Shown here: one piece after another, positions 1 through 6,926 of the stretch
How the letters are laid out: each line of letters opens with the position of its first letter
Numbering within the stretch: position 1 is the stretch's first letter
Assembly (NCBI GenBank): GCA_964604135.1
Contig: CAZRXU010000101.1
Span: 1 to 9,348 of the forward strand
From: Sabulitectum sp964604135
Lineage (GTDB): Bacteria > Fermentibacterota > Fermentibacteria > Fermentibacterales > JCC-6
DNA length: 9,348 nt
Direction: 5' to 3'
Made by a program: the position numbers and the translations under genes
The notes under the pieces: generated by a model
The model's input: only the letters and a program-made list of their open reading frames with translations
Database searches by the model: none
Told to the model about the DNA's origin: nothing

Positions 1-329
1 CAAATTTACACCCTTACAAAAAAGGGTAAAACGAAAATACTCTGTTACCCAGTAATGATCAATAGCAGAGCTCAATTTTCGAAGGCTCGGTGCTCGTCAG
101 GGTGTTAATAAGCAGATCTGACGGAGGGCATGTTTCTTATGAGTGGAAGCATATTCCGGAGTAGTATCGGTGCTTGCCTCCGTAAAGAATGCAGATGCCA
201 AGTTCTTGAAAGTATATGGACAGTCTCTTATCAAAGAAACCGGAATCACACTAAATGATCAATAAATCCCACTGCAGCGTTTGCGGATCTACATGACCAC
301 ACGGTAATCAACTCTGTCATTCCTGAGAC
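1..329. other. Gene-poor leading region
   Basis: No convincing gene is visible on either strand in this stretch. It begins with a weak inverted repeat (about 5-31: CCCTT and AAGGG arms around an A-rich loop) that could be the 3' end of an upstream transcript, but no T-run follows it on the + strand. Two short reading-frame stretches at about 78-265 are listed separately as a possible gene remnant. A TTGCAG at 330-335 followed 17 bases later by CATATT (353-358) could be a weak promoter for the next gene; the match is poor and I do not call it. Confidence 0.5.
78..265 (+). pseudogene. Possible decayed gene remnant (two out-of-phase fragments)
   Basis: One frame is open from about 78 to a TAG at 168-170 and ends in ...SDGGHVSYEWKHIPE. 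A second frame, open from 143 to a TAA at 263-265, encodes ...SVLASVKNADAKFLKVYG... and ends in KETGITLNDQ. Both stretches have a protein-like composition, with alternating hydrophobic and charged residues in the second, but neither has a well-placed start: GGAGG at 123-127 is too close to the ATG at 130 and too far from the GTG at 143. The simplest reading is the 3' end of an old gene broken by a frameshift. No family is recognised, and chance open frames of this size are common, so confidence is low. Confidence 0.15.
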
Positions 330-464
330 TTGCAGAACTCTGATAATCTATCCATATTTAAACATGAAGAATCTTTCATTCATTATACTAACTGTTTATT
401 TCAATATGGAGTAAGGGGTACTGCGCTAAATCGATCAGATCAGGTTCAACAGAGGGGAAGAGTT

Positions 465-980
465 TTGATTGCAATTCTGCTTTACATGACGGTGTCAACC
501 ATTGCAGGGATGGGTTCCGACAGCCTGCCTCAAGTGGATTCATCTCCGGATGTTTTCAGAACAATTGGAGTTTATGCGGGCTTTGAGTACCTGAGCACAG
601 ACAGCAGCGATTTTGCAGGTTTCAGTGTAAGTGGAATCTTCAGGCCGATCCACTGGACAGAAATTGGGGTTGGATACTGCTTACTGGCAGACGAGAACAA
701 CAAATACTCTTATGTGAGTTCCCAGGTTGGACTATACTCACCTGAACTGTGGAGGATTCAGCTTACAGGTGGGGCAGCACTTGATGCGAGAGTGCCTGAC
801 AATTCCAGCGATTGCTGCAATGAAGACCCGCTGGTGCAGAGCGGAGTTTCTGCTTTTGCAGGGCTCGACGCAGTACTGAAAGACAATCCCGGGGGATTTC
901 AGTACAATCTGCGAACCAGAGTATTCTTTCGTAACAGTTCCATCGGAAGAATCTCCGCAGGGTGTTACATCCTCAATTAG
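465..980 (+). CDS. Exported hypothetical protein, probably beta-rich
   Basis: Function unknown. The frame is open from a TTG at 330, but the better start is the TTG at 465: AGGGGA at 453-458 lies 6 bases upstream, and translation then begins directly with a signal-peptide-like stretch (MIAILLYMTVSTIAG, about residues 1-15). The mature part has alternating polar/hydrophobic segments rich in Gly, Tyr and aromatic residues (for example VYAGFEYL, FSVSGIFRP, TEIGVGYCLL, QLTGGAALDA, LRTRVFFR), as in small outer-membrane beta-barrels. A Cys pair (DCCNED) occurs near the middle. The product is 171 residues from this start. Envelope location is inferred from the signal peptide and strand pattern; I recognise no named family. 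If the 330 start were used, about 45 non-signal-like residues would precede the signal peptide, which argues against it. Confidence 0.55.
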   Translation: MIAILLYMTVSTIAGMGSDSLPQVDSSPDVFRTIGVYAGFEYLSTDSSDFAGFSVSGIFRPIHWTEIGVGYCLLADENNKYSYVSSQVGLYSPELWRIQLTGGAALDARVPDNSSDCCNEDPLVQSGVSAFAGLDAVLKDNPGGFQYNLRTRVFFRNSSIGRISAGCYILN

Positions 981-1030
981 AACCTGCCTTGCCCCCCGCA
1001 GTCGGTGATACACTGCAGCCTTGTGGAAGA

Positions 1031-1065
1031 CACCTCCTGTAATTATCTTGCTAATTGTGGAGGTG
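1031..1065 (+). promoter_or_regulatory. Hairpin occluding the ribosome binding site
   Basis: CACCTCC (1031-1037) is the exact reverse complement of GGAGGTG (1059-1065), which contains the Shine-Dalgarno sequence of the Septknot-like gene starting at 1070. Between them AATTA (1041-1045) can pair with TAATT (1052-1056) across a 6-base loop (TCTTGC). Two G-U pairs can bridge the segments, with a single bulged base at 1038. The folded RNA would hide the whole ribosome binding site. The AU-rich inner part and the single bulge resemble RNA thermometers or other translational switches, but no inducer can be read from the sequence. Confidence 0.5.
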
Positions 1066-1069
1066 CAAT

Positions 1070-1405
1070 ATGCATGGAGTTTGTTTTGTGTTTTTGTTGC
1101 TTGCTGTCGGGGTAGCATCTGCGGGGTCTATCTATATTGCCGAATATGAGTACAATGCCGATCTCAATGTTTATGTAACAGACTACGAGTATCAGGCAGA
1201 TGCCTCGATCTGGGTATGCGATTACGATTACCAGGCTGATGGCGAAGACTGTATCTGGTATTTCTGCGATTACGATTACCAGGCTGATGTGTCAATTCAC
1301 TACGTGGATTACGAATATCAGGCCGATCTGAAGGTATTTTTCTGCGATTACGAATACCAGGCGGAATGGGAAGACACCAGCCCATGGATGAAGAGGCTGC
1401 ACTGA
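1070..1405 (+). CDS. Secreted DUF6150/Septknot-family repeat protein
   Basis: The 111-residue product starts at ATG 1070, with GGAGG at 1059-1063, rather than at the TTG at 1055. Residues 1-18 form a signal peptide ending ASA. The rest is six copies of a 13-residue unit with the core D-Y-E/D-Y-Q-A-D, at residues 25-31, 38-44, 51-57, 67-73, 80-86 and 93-99. Spacing is 13 except for a 3-residue insert (GED) between copies 3 and 4, and the last core is followed by Trp100. From recall, the repeat core, the single insert after copy 3 and the terminal Trp match DUF6150/Septknot proteins, whose characterised member forms a 7_1 knot. Relatives I recall have a basic core (YKSQAD-like), whereas this copy is strongly acidic and Tyr-rich. 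A 25-base segment is exactly duplicated at 1217-1241 and 1265-1289, reflecting recent repeat copying. Function is unknown. The 3' end overlaps the AlbA_2 gene. Confidence 0.75.
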   Translation: MHGVCFVFLLLAVGVASAGSIYIAEYEYNADLNVYVTDYEYQADASIWVCDYDYQADGEDCIWYFCDYDYQADVSIHYVDYEYQADLKVFFCDYEYQAEWEDTSPWMKRLH

Positions 1406-2019
1406 CAGGTATAAAATCTGTAACGGAATACTCTGGGCTTTCTGAAGAAGTTGAGGTTCTGCTTGGAAGTCAGGAGAACCGCGAGCTCGACTTCAAAGAG
1501 TCTGTGGGGGGCCTTTCTTCAGATGATCTGGTGGCATTTGCCAACAGTGAAACCGGCGGAACCATTCTTCTAGGAGTTCGGGAAAACAAAGATGCCCAGG
1601 GAAGGCAGACAACCGAGATAGTTGGCTGCGAGATTGGCGACAGGGCTAAACTGTCTATACTGGGCAAGGCGGGCAGCTGTGTCCCGCCTGTTGAGGTTAC
1701 TGTAATACTTGAGAACAGCGAGGGAACCAGGCCTTTCCTGAGAGTTGTAATTCCATCAGGCCGGAACAAACCCTACAGCACATCAGGTGGTACATACAAA
1801 ATTAGAGGCGATGCCAGAAATGACCCTCTTACCCCGAACAGGCTTCTGGCTCTGTTTGTAGACGCAGAAAATGCCCAGTTTATCGATCGGTTCGGTCAGG
1901 CTACCGGTGAACTGGAGCAGAGTCTGTACGAAATGAAAAGAAGGCTTCTTGCCGAGATGGAAGAGATCTACGATCATGTTGCCAGACTGGACAAGTCTTT
2001 GAACGGAAAACGGCGTTAG
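1384..2019 (+). CDS. AlbA_2 (Schlafen-like) domain protein with C-terminal coiled coil
   Basis: The 211-residue product has an AlbA_2 domain (PF04326 type) over about residues 22-160. The signature ENRELDFKES is at 31-40, then LVAFANSETGG at 49-59 and ILLGV at 61-65, with a closing YKIRGDARN...LTPNRLLALF segment (138-158). The family binds nucleic acid and occurs in transcriptional regulators and in Schlafen-type RNases. Glu34 and Glu39 sit where acidic residues are used in Schlafen nucleases, but activity cannot be inferred from this alone. Residues 172-205 are charged and heptad-like, suggesting a coiled coil for oligomerisation. There is no signal peptide, so it is cytoplasmic. ATG 1384 has GGGAAG 10 bases upstream; ATG 1366 is an alternative start adding six residues. 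Either start lies inside the preceding gene (22- or 40-base overlap), so translational coupling is likely. Confidence 0.75.
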   Translation: MDEEAALTGIKSVTEYSGLSEEVEVLLGSQENRELDFKESVGGLSSDDLVAFANSETGGTILLGVRENKDAQGRQTTEIVGCEIGDRAKLSILGKAGSCVPPVEVTVILENSEGTRPFLRVVIPSGRNKPYSTSGGTYKIRGDARNDPLTPNRLLALFVDAENAQFIDRFGQATGELEQSLYEMKRRLLAEMEEIYDHVARLDKSLNGKRR

Positions 2020-2041
2020 TTTATAAAATAGTATCAGCATA

Positions 2042-2069
2042 TTGACAAAAAAGAAGATGGCGTTATCAT
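2042..2069 (+). promoter_or_regulatory. Sigma-70-type promoter for the DUF4097-DUF2089-PAS operon
   Basis: A perfect TTGACA (-35) at 2042-2047 is followed after 16 bases by TATCAT (-10, 5 of 6 consensus) at 2064-2069. It lies in the 89-base gap between the AlbA_2 gene and the next start at 2109, as expected for a new transcription unit. The stretch between the promoter and the gene is AT-rich (TATATAAAC). No operator palindrome is obvious. Confidence 0.6.
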
Positions 2070-2108
2070 TATATAAACAATGAATCGCTGAAAGTGAAAG
2101 GTGCTGGT

Positions 2109-2996
2109 ATGGGTAGAGAAAAAGAGAGAGTTCTCGAGATGGTGGCTGACGGCACAATAACTGCCGCAGAGGGAGCAAAGCTTCTTGAAGCACTGGGTAC
2201 AGCTCACACAGACAAAACCAGCGGTAGAAAGCGGGGTACCGGTACTTCTTCTGTGCTGAGTGAAATTGGTCCGATGATTCAGGCAACAATTGGTGATATT
2301 TTTAAGGGTAAAAAATCTTACGAAGAATATGAAAACGTCAACCTGAAAGATGTGGAGTTTGTCGATGAGGCTGCAGAACCTGGAGGCGAACTGATTATTC
2401 GGGGAAGTGTTCACAGAGGTGGAAGCATGTCAGTTGCCCTTGTACGCAGCGAAGACAATACCATCAGAGCTTCTGTAGATGATGGCACGCCTGTAAAAAT
2501 GGGCAACAAAGACAACAAAAGAATCATGTTCTGGAGCAGTGGCGAACTGACCGTTTATGTACCGGATTGTCTTGGCTCAGTGAAGGTGTATTCCAGAGGT
2601 GGTGGAATCAGTTCCAGCAATGTCAGAATTCCTGTGGAATTGAAGACAATGGGTGGAGGAATCAGAATCACCAGACCGGGAGACAGCTTTTTCATTAAAA
2701 CCATGGGTGGCGGGCTTGATATATCCCTTGATTCCAGTTGGAAGGGAAATTCGAAAGCAAAAACCATGGGCGGGGGTATTTCAGTTCATCTGCTGGAGGC
2801 AGTACCCGTTCTGGTGAAGGCAAGCACACTGGGAGGTTCTATTACCGCAACGGGAGAAAATGCCAGTGTTGTTTCGGACACCGGAAACGGCTATGGAAAA
2901 TCGAAGATTGCTGTCCGCTACGGCGACGGAGGCTCTGAACTTTCCGTTGTATCCATGGGCGGCGGAATTGTTATCGAGGAAAGTGCAGATGAATAG
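2109..2996 (+). CDS. DUF4097-type beta-repeat protein with YvlB/LiaX-like N-terminal module
   Basis: ATG 2109 has AAAGG at 2097-2101, 7 bases upstream; the GTG at 2094 is less likely. The product has 295 residues. Residues 4-29 (KERVLEMVADGTITAAEGAKLL...) form the short helical SHOCT-like module found at the N-terminus of YvlB/LiaX proteins and the C-terminus of DUF2089 proteins. A Lys/Ser/Gly-rich linker follows (about 31-70), then a beta-rich DUF4097-like region (about 76-291). That region carries repeated turns GGGI, MGGGI, MGGGL, MGGGI, LGGSI and MGGGI, starting near residues 164, 181, 199, 220, 241 and 283, probably stacked strands. There is no signal peptide or membrane helix. LiaX and YvlB relatives take part in cell-envelope stress responses in Firmicutes; extending that role here is inference. 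It overlaps the DUF2089 gene by 8 bases, and the two likely work together. Confidence 0.75.
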   Translation: MGREKERVLEMVADGTITAAEGAKLLEALGTAHTDKTSGRKRGTGTSSVLSEIGPMIQATIGDIFKGKKSYEEYENVNLKDVEFVDEAAEPGGELIIRGSVHRGGSMSVALVRSEDNTIRASVDDGTPVKMGNKDNKRIMFWSSGELTVYVPDCLGSVKVYSRGGGISSSNVRIPVELKTMGGGIRITRPGDSFFIKTMGGGLDISLDSSWKGNSKAKTMGGGISVHLLEAVPVLVKASTLGGSITATGENASVVSDTGNGYGKSKIAVRYGDGGSELSVVSMGGGIVIEESADE

Positions 2997-3345
2997 AACA
3001 CCAGCACCTTCGAGATGCCCTTCCTGCGGCGGGGTTTTGAATCCTGTTAAGTACATCTGTTCAAACTGCGGAACCGAAGTATCCGGTGACTTTTCCGTGT
3101 GTCCTTTTTGCTCACTGGATACTGAGAACAGACAGCTTCTTGAACTGTTTCTTCTTGCCAGAGGAAACCTGAAAGCAGTTCAGCGCTTGCTGGGTGTTTC
3201 CTATCCCACGGTCAGAGCCAGGGTCGAGGAAATGTTTAATGTTCTTGAACACACAATGAAGTCGGAACACACATCAATGCAGATACTCGAGCAGCTTCAC
3301 AGCGGGGAAATAACGGTTGAAGACGCTCTTGAAGCAATTGGATAG
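2989..3345 (+). CDS. DUF2089 family zinc-ribbon/HTH regulator
   Basis: The 118-residue product has six cysteines in three CxxC pairs (C10/C13, C24/C27, C38/C41), expected to bind zinc. A helix-turn-helix-like segment follows at about 50-83 (LARGNLKAVQRLLGVSYPTVRARVEEM). The C-terminal module LHSGEITVEDALEAI (103-117) is similar to the N-terminus of the protein encoded just upstream. This architecture and length match DUF2089 (PF09862). The HTH suggests a DNA-binding regulator, perhaps of its own operon; that is inference. The start at ATG 2989 has GAGGA at 2976-2980, 8 bases upstream, inside the preceding gene, and the 8-base overlap indicates translational coupling. The PAS protein starts 28 bases after its stop. 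Confidence 0.82.
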   Translation: MNRTPAPSRCPSCGGVLNPVKYICSNCGTEVSGDFSVCPFCSLDTENRQLLELFLLARGNLKAVQRLLGVSYPTVRARVEEMFNVLEHTMKSEHTSMQILEQLHSGEITVEDALEAIG

Positions 3346-3372
3346 AATACTTCTGCGGCAAAGGAGTTCTCT

Positions 3373-5685
3373 GTGAGCAGGAATCGCGATAATCCGGAGT
3401 TCAGTCTGTTTCAGCAGATGAGTGATGGGGTTGTTCTGCTTAACAGTGATTTTGTTGTTGAGTATGCTAATCCGTCTTTTGTCTCACTTCTGAAGCAGTC
3501 TTCTGCACGGAATATTCTGAACAACGATTTTTTTCAGTATGCGGCTGGTCAAGAGAGCAGGGGGCTTCTGAAGCAGCTGAAATCTTTCTCGTCAGTAGAG
3601 ATTTCCCTTTCTACCGGGGGAGTCGATTCAGTACCTGTGGAACTTACATTTTCTCCCAGGGTCGACACACGCGGCCATGTTGAGGGCTACATAGTTGTTA
3701 TCAGAGATATTTCTAAACGCCGGGATGAAGAGGCCCGTTTACAGCAGGCTCTAGAGAAGTACAAGGATATAGCTAATTGCGGGTTCGACTGGTTGTGGGA
3801 AGTTGACTCCTCTGGTACCTTTACCTTTGTTTCTCCTTCTGTAGAGGATGTTATGGGGTATTCTTCTGAAGAGCTTTTCGGGAAAACTCCCTTTGAAGCC
3901 ATGACAGAAGAAGAGGCAGATAGAGTGGCATCGGTTTTTATAAGAACTGCGTTTTTAAACGAGAGCTTCAAAAACCTCTTGAATACCTGTATTACCAAAG
4001 ACGGCCGGGAGATTGTTGTTGCAACCAGCGGTGTGCCGGTATTCGACAAAGAGGGAAAACTCAGGGGATACCGAGGTGGTGACAGAGATGTGACCAGTGA
4101 AGTAAAAACTGCCGGGTTACTGAAAAAAGCCCATGAAACCACCAGGCAGATACTTGACAATCTTCCAGTAGGTGTGGTGCTGGTCGATGGCAGCAAACGC
4201 ATAAGACAGGTAAACCGCAGGGCATCTGTTATTATCGGCAGAAGTCAGGACGAACTTATAGGGGAGAGTTGCTCTACTGCGCTGTGTCCTTCACTTGTCA
4301 ACAGGTGCCCGATAATTGATCTGAATCAGAAGATAGACAGAGACGAACACTCTGTGCTTCACAGAGACGGGCATACAATTCCGGTTATCAAATCTGTTAT
4401 TCCCATCCAGCTCGATTCTGAAGAGCTTCTTCTTGAAGCATTCATCGATGTTTCCGAAGTAAAAACTCTGAGGGAAGATATCAGCAGGCGGAACAGCACC
4501 CTTCTCCGCGAAGTTGGTATTCTCAGAAAAAATGCCACAGAGGTGGCGGAAAAGCGGTTAAAAAGAAGAGAAGTAATGGGCAGGTTTATCACAGACAAGA
4601 TAGCATCTCTGTGTGGAATCACCGGTGTGGTGGATGTGCTTTTAGAGCAGGAACAGGCTTCTCCTGCAAGAGATCTTCTTGTTTCTGTTCAAACAGATTA
4701 CAGAGAGCTTATTAATTCCGTGCGCCTGATTCAGAACACAATGGCCATGGAACGAAACCCGCTCCCTCTGGAGAAGATAGGGTTTATTCTGAAGAAGGTG
4801 CTGTCTCTTTCAGTTTCACCTTTCCAGTCGTGGTCTGCGGAAGAGGAAATCAGTGTTAATGTATCGGTAGACTCCCTGCTGCCCGAGTGCTTTCAGGGGC
4901 CAGCAAGAGGAATTGAAAGCGTACTGCAGGTTATGCTTGACCTGTCTCTGTCCCGGCAGTCAGTGAGAGGAGTGGAACTTGGTGTAACCAGTGCTTCCAC
5001 CAAGGGAAAGATTATAGATGTGATGTTTTCCGTTGGCTTTCCTGAAGAAGGGTTTGTTCCGGAAGAAAACAGCAGTACATCAGCTGATAAATCCCAGCGT
5101 TCATTCACAGGCCGTGTGTCTGCCTGCAGAGAGTTTGCCAGGGCAAACGGCGGTGATTTCGGCTGGAGGGACCAAACGGGGTCCGGCACAGCTTTCTGGC
5201 TTACAGTGCCTCTTACGCCCTGCGAAAACAGAATTGCCGAACAAAAAGATATTCGCCCGGGTACCTGTGTGTTGGTAATTGAAAGCAGCAGACAGCTTCG
5301 CGGTATGTACAGAAGGATGCTTCAGTATATTGGCTGCAGGGTGAAAGCGGTTCCCGACAGGGCATCCGCCCTTCTGGAACTCAGAAAACCCGGAGACCAG
5401 AGCAGTTCCTTCAATATGGTTGTTCTTAACGGCGATTCCAGGCAGGAAGAAGAAGAGATAACCGCTGGTCTTATAAGAAGCAGCGTTGCAGATGGTCACG
5501 ATGTAAAAATAGTTATCTGCTCTTCCAGCATAGGTGTTGGCGACGTAGAGAGATATCAGAAACTGGGTTACGCCGCCCTTCTGAGGAAACCTCTCGTGCT
5601 GGCAACACTAAGAAATTGTATCAGCACTGTTCTTGATCGAACCGGGGAAAACATCGGTATAGTTACCGAGTACATGCTTCCCTGA
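3373..5685 (+). CDS. Triple-PAS hybrid sensor pseudokinase (degenerate DHp, ATPase and receiver domains)
   Basis: This 770-residue protein starts at GTG 3373 with AAGGAG at 3361-3366. Three PAS domains occupy about 11-115, 128-246 and 256-365; the third carries C300-x4-C305-x6-C312-P. Residues 399-460 align with a HisKA helical hairpin, but the expected SHE(I/L)RTPL region reads FITDKIASLCGI (405-416) with Thr near the His position; there is no histidine at all between 334 and 709. The ATPase-like region (about 500-614) keeps the fold landmarks near its end (ARANGGDF, GSGTAFWLTVPL) but lacks a recognisable N-box Asn and the DxGxG motif. The C-terminal receiver-like domain (631-755) has E637/S638 for the acidic pair and N686 for the phosphorylated Asp, keeping K739. 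No membrane segment is evident, so it is cytoplasmic. It therefore probably senses a ligand or redox signal and acts by binding a partner, not by phosphotransfer. It is co-transcribed with the DUF2089 gene. Confidence 0.82.
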   Translation: MSRNRDNPEFSLFQQMSDGVVLLNSDFVVEYANPSFVSLLKQSSARNILNNDFFQYAAGQESRGLLKQLKSFSSVEISLSTGGVDSVPVELTFSPRVDTRGHVEGYIVVIRDISKRRDEEARLQQALEKYKDIANCGFDWLWEVDSSGTFTFVSPSVEDVMGYSSEELFGKTPFEAMTEEEADRVASVFIRTAFLNESFKNLLNTCITKDGREIVVATSGVPVFDKEGKLRGYRGGDRDVTSEVKTAGLLKKAHETTRQILDNLPVGVVLVDGSKRIRQVNRRASVIIGRSQDELIGESCSTALCPSLVNRCPIIDLNQKIDRDEHSVLHRDGHTIPVIKSVIPIQLDSEELLLEAFIDVSEVKTLREDISRRNSTLLREVGILRKNATEVAEKRLKRREVMGRFITDKIASLCGITGVVDVLLEQEQASPARDLLVSVQTDYRELINSVRLIQNTMAMERNPLPLEKIGFILKKVLSLSVSPFQSWSAEEEISVNVSVDSLLPECFQGPARGIESVLQVMLDLSLSRQSVRGVELGVTSASTKGKIIDVMFSVGFPEEGFVPEENSSTSADKSQRSFTGRVSACREFARANGGDFGWRDQTGSGTAFWLTVPLTPCENRIAEQKDIRPGTCVLVIESSRQLRGMYRRMLQYIGCRVKAVPDRASALLELRKPGDQSSSFNMVVLNGDSRQEEEEITAGLIRSSVADGHDVKIVICSSSIGVGDVERYQKLGYAALLRKPLVLATLRNCISTVLDRTGENIGIVTEYMLP

Positions 5686-5709
5686 TCTTTCCCCTGAAGT
5701 GTTTCCGCT

Positions 5710-5738
5710 TTGTGATTTGCAGTATTCTGTGCTATTAT
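5710..5738 (+). promoter_or_regulatory. Possible promoter for the endonuclease gene
   Basis: TTGTGA (5710-5715) and TATTAT (5733-5738, 5 of 6 consensus) are separated by 17 bases. They lie in the 100-base gap between the PAS protein and the endonuclease start. The -35 matches only 4 of 6 positions, so this is a moderate call. Confidence 0.4.
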
Positions 5739-5785
5739 TGCACAGGAGAAGAGTTGTATTGTACCGGCATGGACGAGAGGTAAAC

Positions 5786-6868
5786 ATGTTTTTGAACAGA
5801 TACGCGCTGATTGTTGCCCTGATCCTTCCCGCTGTTTCCGCTGCAGGTATTCCCTCCGGATACTATGATCCCGCACAGGGGCTTTCGGGAGAAACTCTTC
5901 AGTGGGCGCTGCACAGCATTATTGACAACCACACAGTGGTAAGCTACAGCTACATCTGGACTGCATTTGAAACCACAGACGACAGGTATGGTAACCAGGA
6001 ATACGTCTGGGACATGTACTCCAACAAGGTGTTGTATGAATTTAGTCAGCATGGGGGGTCAGCCAGTCAGGAGGGAGATGGCTACAACAGAGAACACTCA
6101 TGGCCCAAAAGCTGGTTCAACAACCAGGCCCCTATGAACACCGACCTTTTTCATATTGTTCCTACAGACATCTATGTGAACAACCGCAGAAGCAACTATC
6201 CCTATGCCGAGGTGGGTTCAACCACATGGGTGTCGCAGAATGGCAGCCGCCTGGGGTATTCAAACACCCCCGGGTATTCGGGAATGGCTTTCGAGCCCAT
6301 TGACGAGTACAAGGGAGACTTTGCCCGCAACTATTTCTACATGGCAACCAGGTACAAGGGGGAAGATTCCGGATGGGCGGGAAGCGCCATGACCGATGGA
6401 GCCGACCTTGAAGACTGGGCTGTGGATATGCTGATGGAATGGCACCAGAACGACCCTGTAAGCAACAAGGAACTGGATCGTAATGATGCGGTGTATGCCA
6501 TACAGCACAACAGAAACCCATTCATTGACCACCCGGAGTACGTACAGTACATCTACAACCCCACCGGTATTGAGCAGGGTACTGATCTAAAGGATTTTCT
6601 TTTTCAGGTGATGCCGAACCCGTTTTCAGGAACCGCAACTCTAAGCTACATTCTAGAAAACGGGCAGCCTGTCTCTCTTAAAATTTACGATACCTGTGGC
6701 AGGCTGGTCAGCTGCCTTCAGAATGGCGAGGAGACTTCCGGGATAAACCAGGTGGTGTGGGCAGGTACAGGCAGCAGCGGAACACGGGTTGCTCCAGGTG
6801 TTTATTTCGCGGTTTTACAGACATCTTCAGTGTTCTCTTCGTACAGGGTGGTTTTTACAGGCAACTGA
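5786..6868 (+). CDS. Secreted endonuclease I with C-terminal sorting/Ig-like domain
   Basis: The 360-residue product starts at ATG 5786, with GAGAGG at 5775-5780. A signal peptide (residues 1-19, ending VSA) is followed by an endonuclease I domain (PF04231, EndA/Vvn-type beta-beta-alpha metal nuclease) over about 30-258. Its signatures are NREHSWPKSW (101-110, with His104 the likely general base), DLFHIVPTD (120-128), NNRRSNYPYAEV (132-143), DFARNYFYMATRY (178-190) and the closing RNDAVYAIQ...NRNPFIDHPEY block (232-252). Relatives cleave DNA and often RNA non-specifically outside the cell or in the periplasm. Residues about 271-360 form a C-terminal Ig-like tail (PNPFSG, LKIYDTCGRLV, APGVYF) of the FlgD_ig/type A secretion-signal kind used for export or surface attachment in FCB bacteria. 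A scavenging or biofilm-DNA role is plausible. The nuclease assignment is firm; the export route is inferred. Confidence 0.9.
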   Translation: MFLNRYALIVALILPAVSAAGIPSGYYDPAQGLSGETLQWALHSIIDNHTVVSYSYIWTAFETTDDRYGNQEYVWDMYSNKVLYEFSQHGGSASQEGDGYNREHSWPKSWFNNQAPMNTDLFHIVPTDIYVNNRRSNYPYAEVGSTTWVSQNGSRLGYSNTPGYSGMAFEPIDEYKGDFARNYFYMATRYKGEDSGWAGSAMTDGADLEDWAVDMLMEWHQNDPVSNKELDRNDAVYAIQHNRNPFIDHPEYVQYIYNPTGIEQGTDLKDFLFQVMPNPFSGTATLSYILENGQPVSLKIYDTCGRLVSCLQNGEETSGINQVVWAGTGSSGTRVAPGVYFAVLQTSSVFSSYRVVFTGN

Positions 6869-6926
6869 ATTTCAGGGTCGAGAATTTACTTGATAAGAAC
6901 AGGATGATTCAGCAGAAAGGATGCAC

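Noticed and set aside
5..31. Inverted repeat at the window edge as a terminator
   Set aside because: The short stem has a bulge and no T-run follows on either strand.
738..1118. 126-residue open frame on the - strand
   Set aside because: It covers parts of two + strand genes and their gap. It has no ribosome site, signal or family likeness, and its composition is that of an antisense shadow.
1141..1370. Regularly spaced, near-identical DNA segments resembling a direct-repeat array
   Set aside because: The periodicity is 39 bases (13 codons) in frame inside a protein gene, with one 9-base (3-codon) insert. It is protein repeat structure, not a CRISPR array.
5754..5783. Short leader frame (TTG start, 9 codons) upstream of the endonuclease
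   Set aside because: AGGAG at 5744-5748 is well placed, but nine codons with no regulatory pattern are easily due to chance.
6162..6552. Several - strand and alternate-frame open stretches across the endonuclease gene
   Set aside because: They are shadows of a gene with clear catalytic motifs in the + frame.
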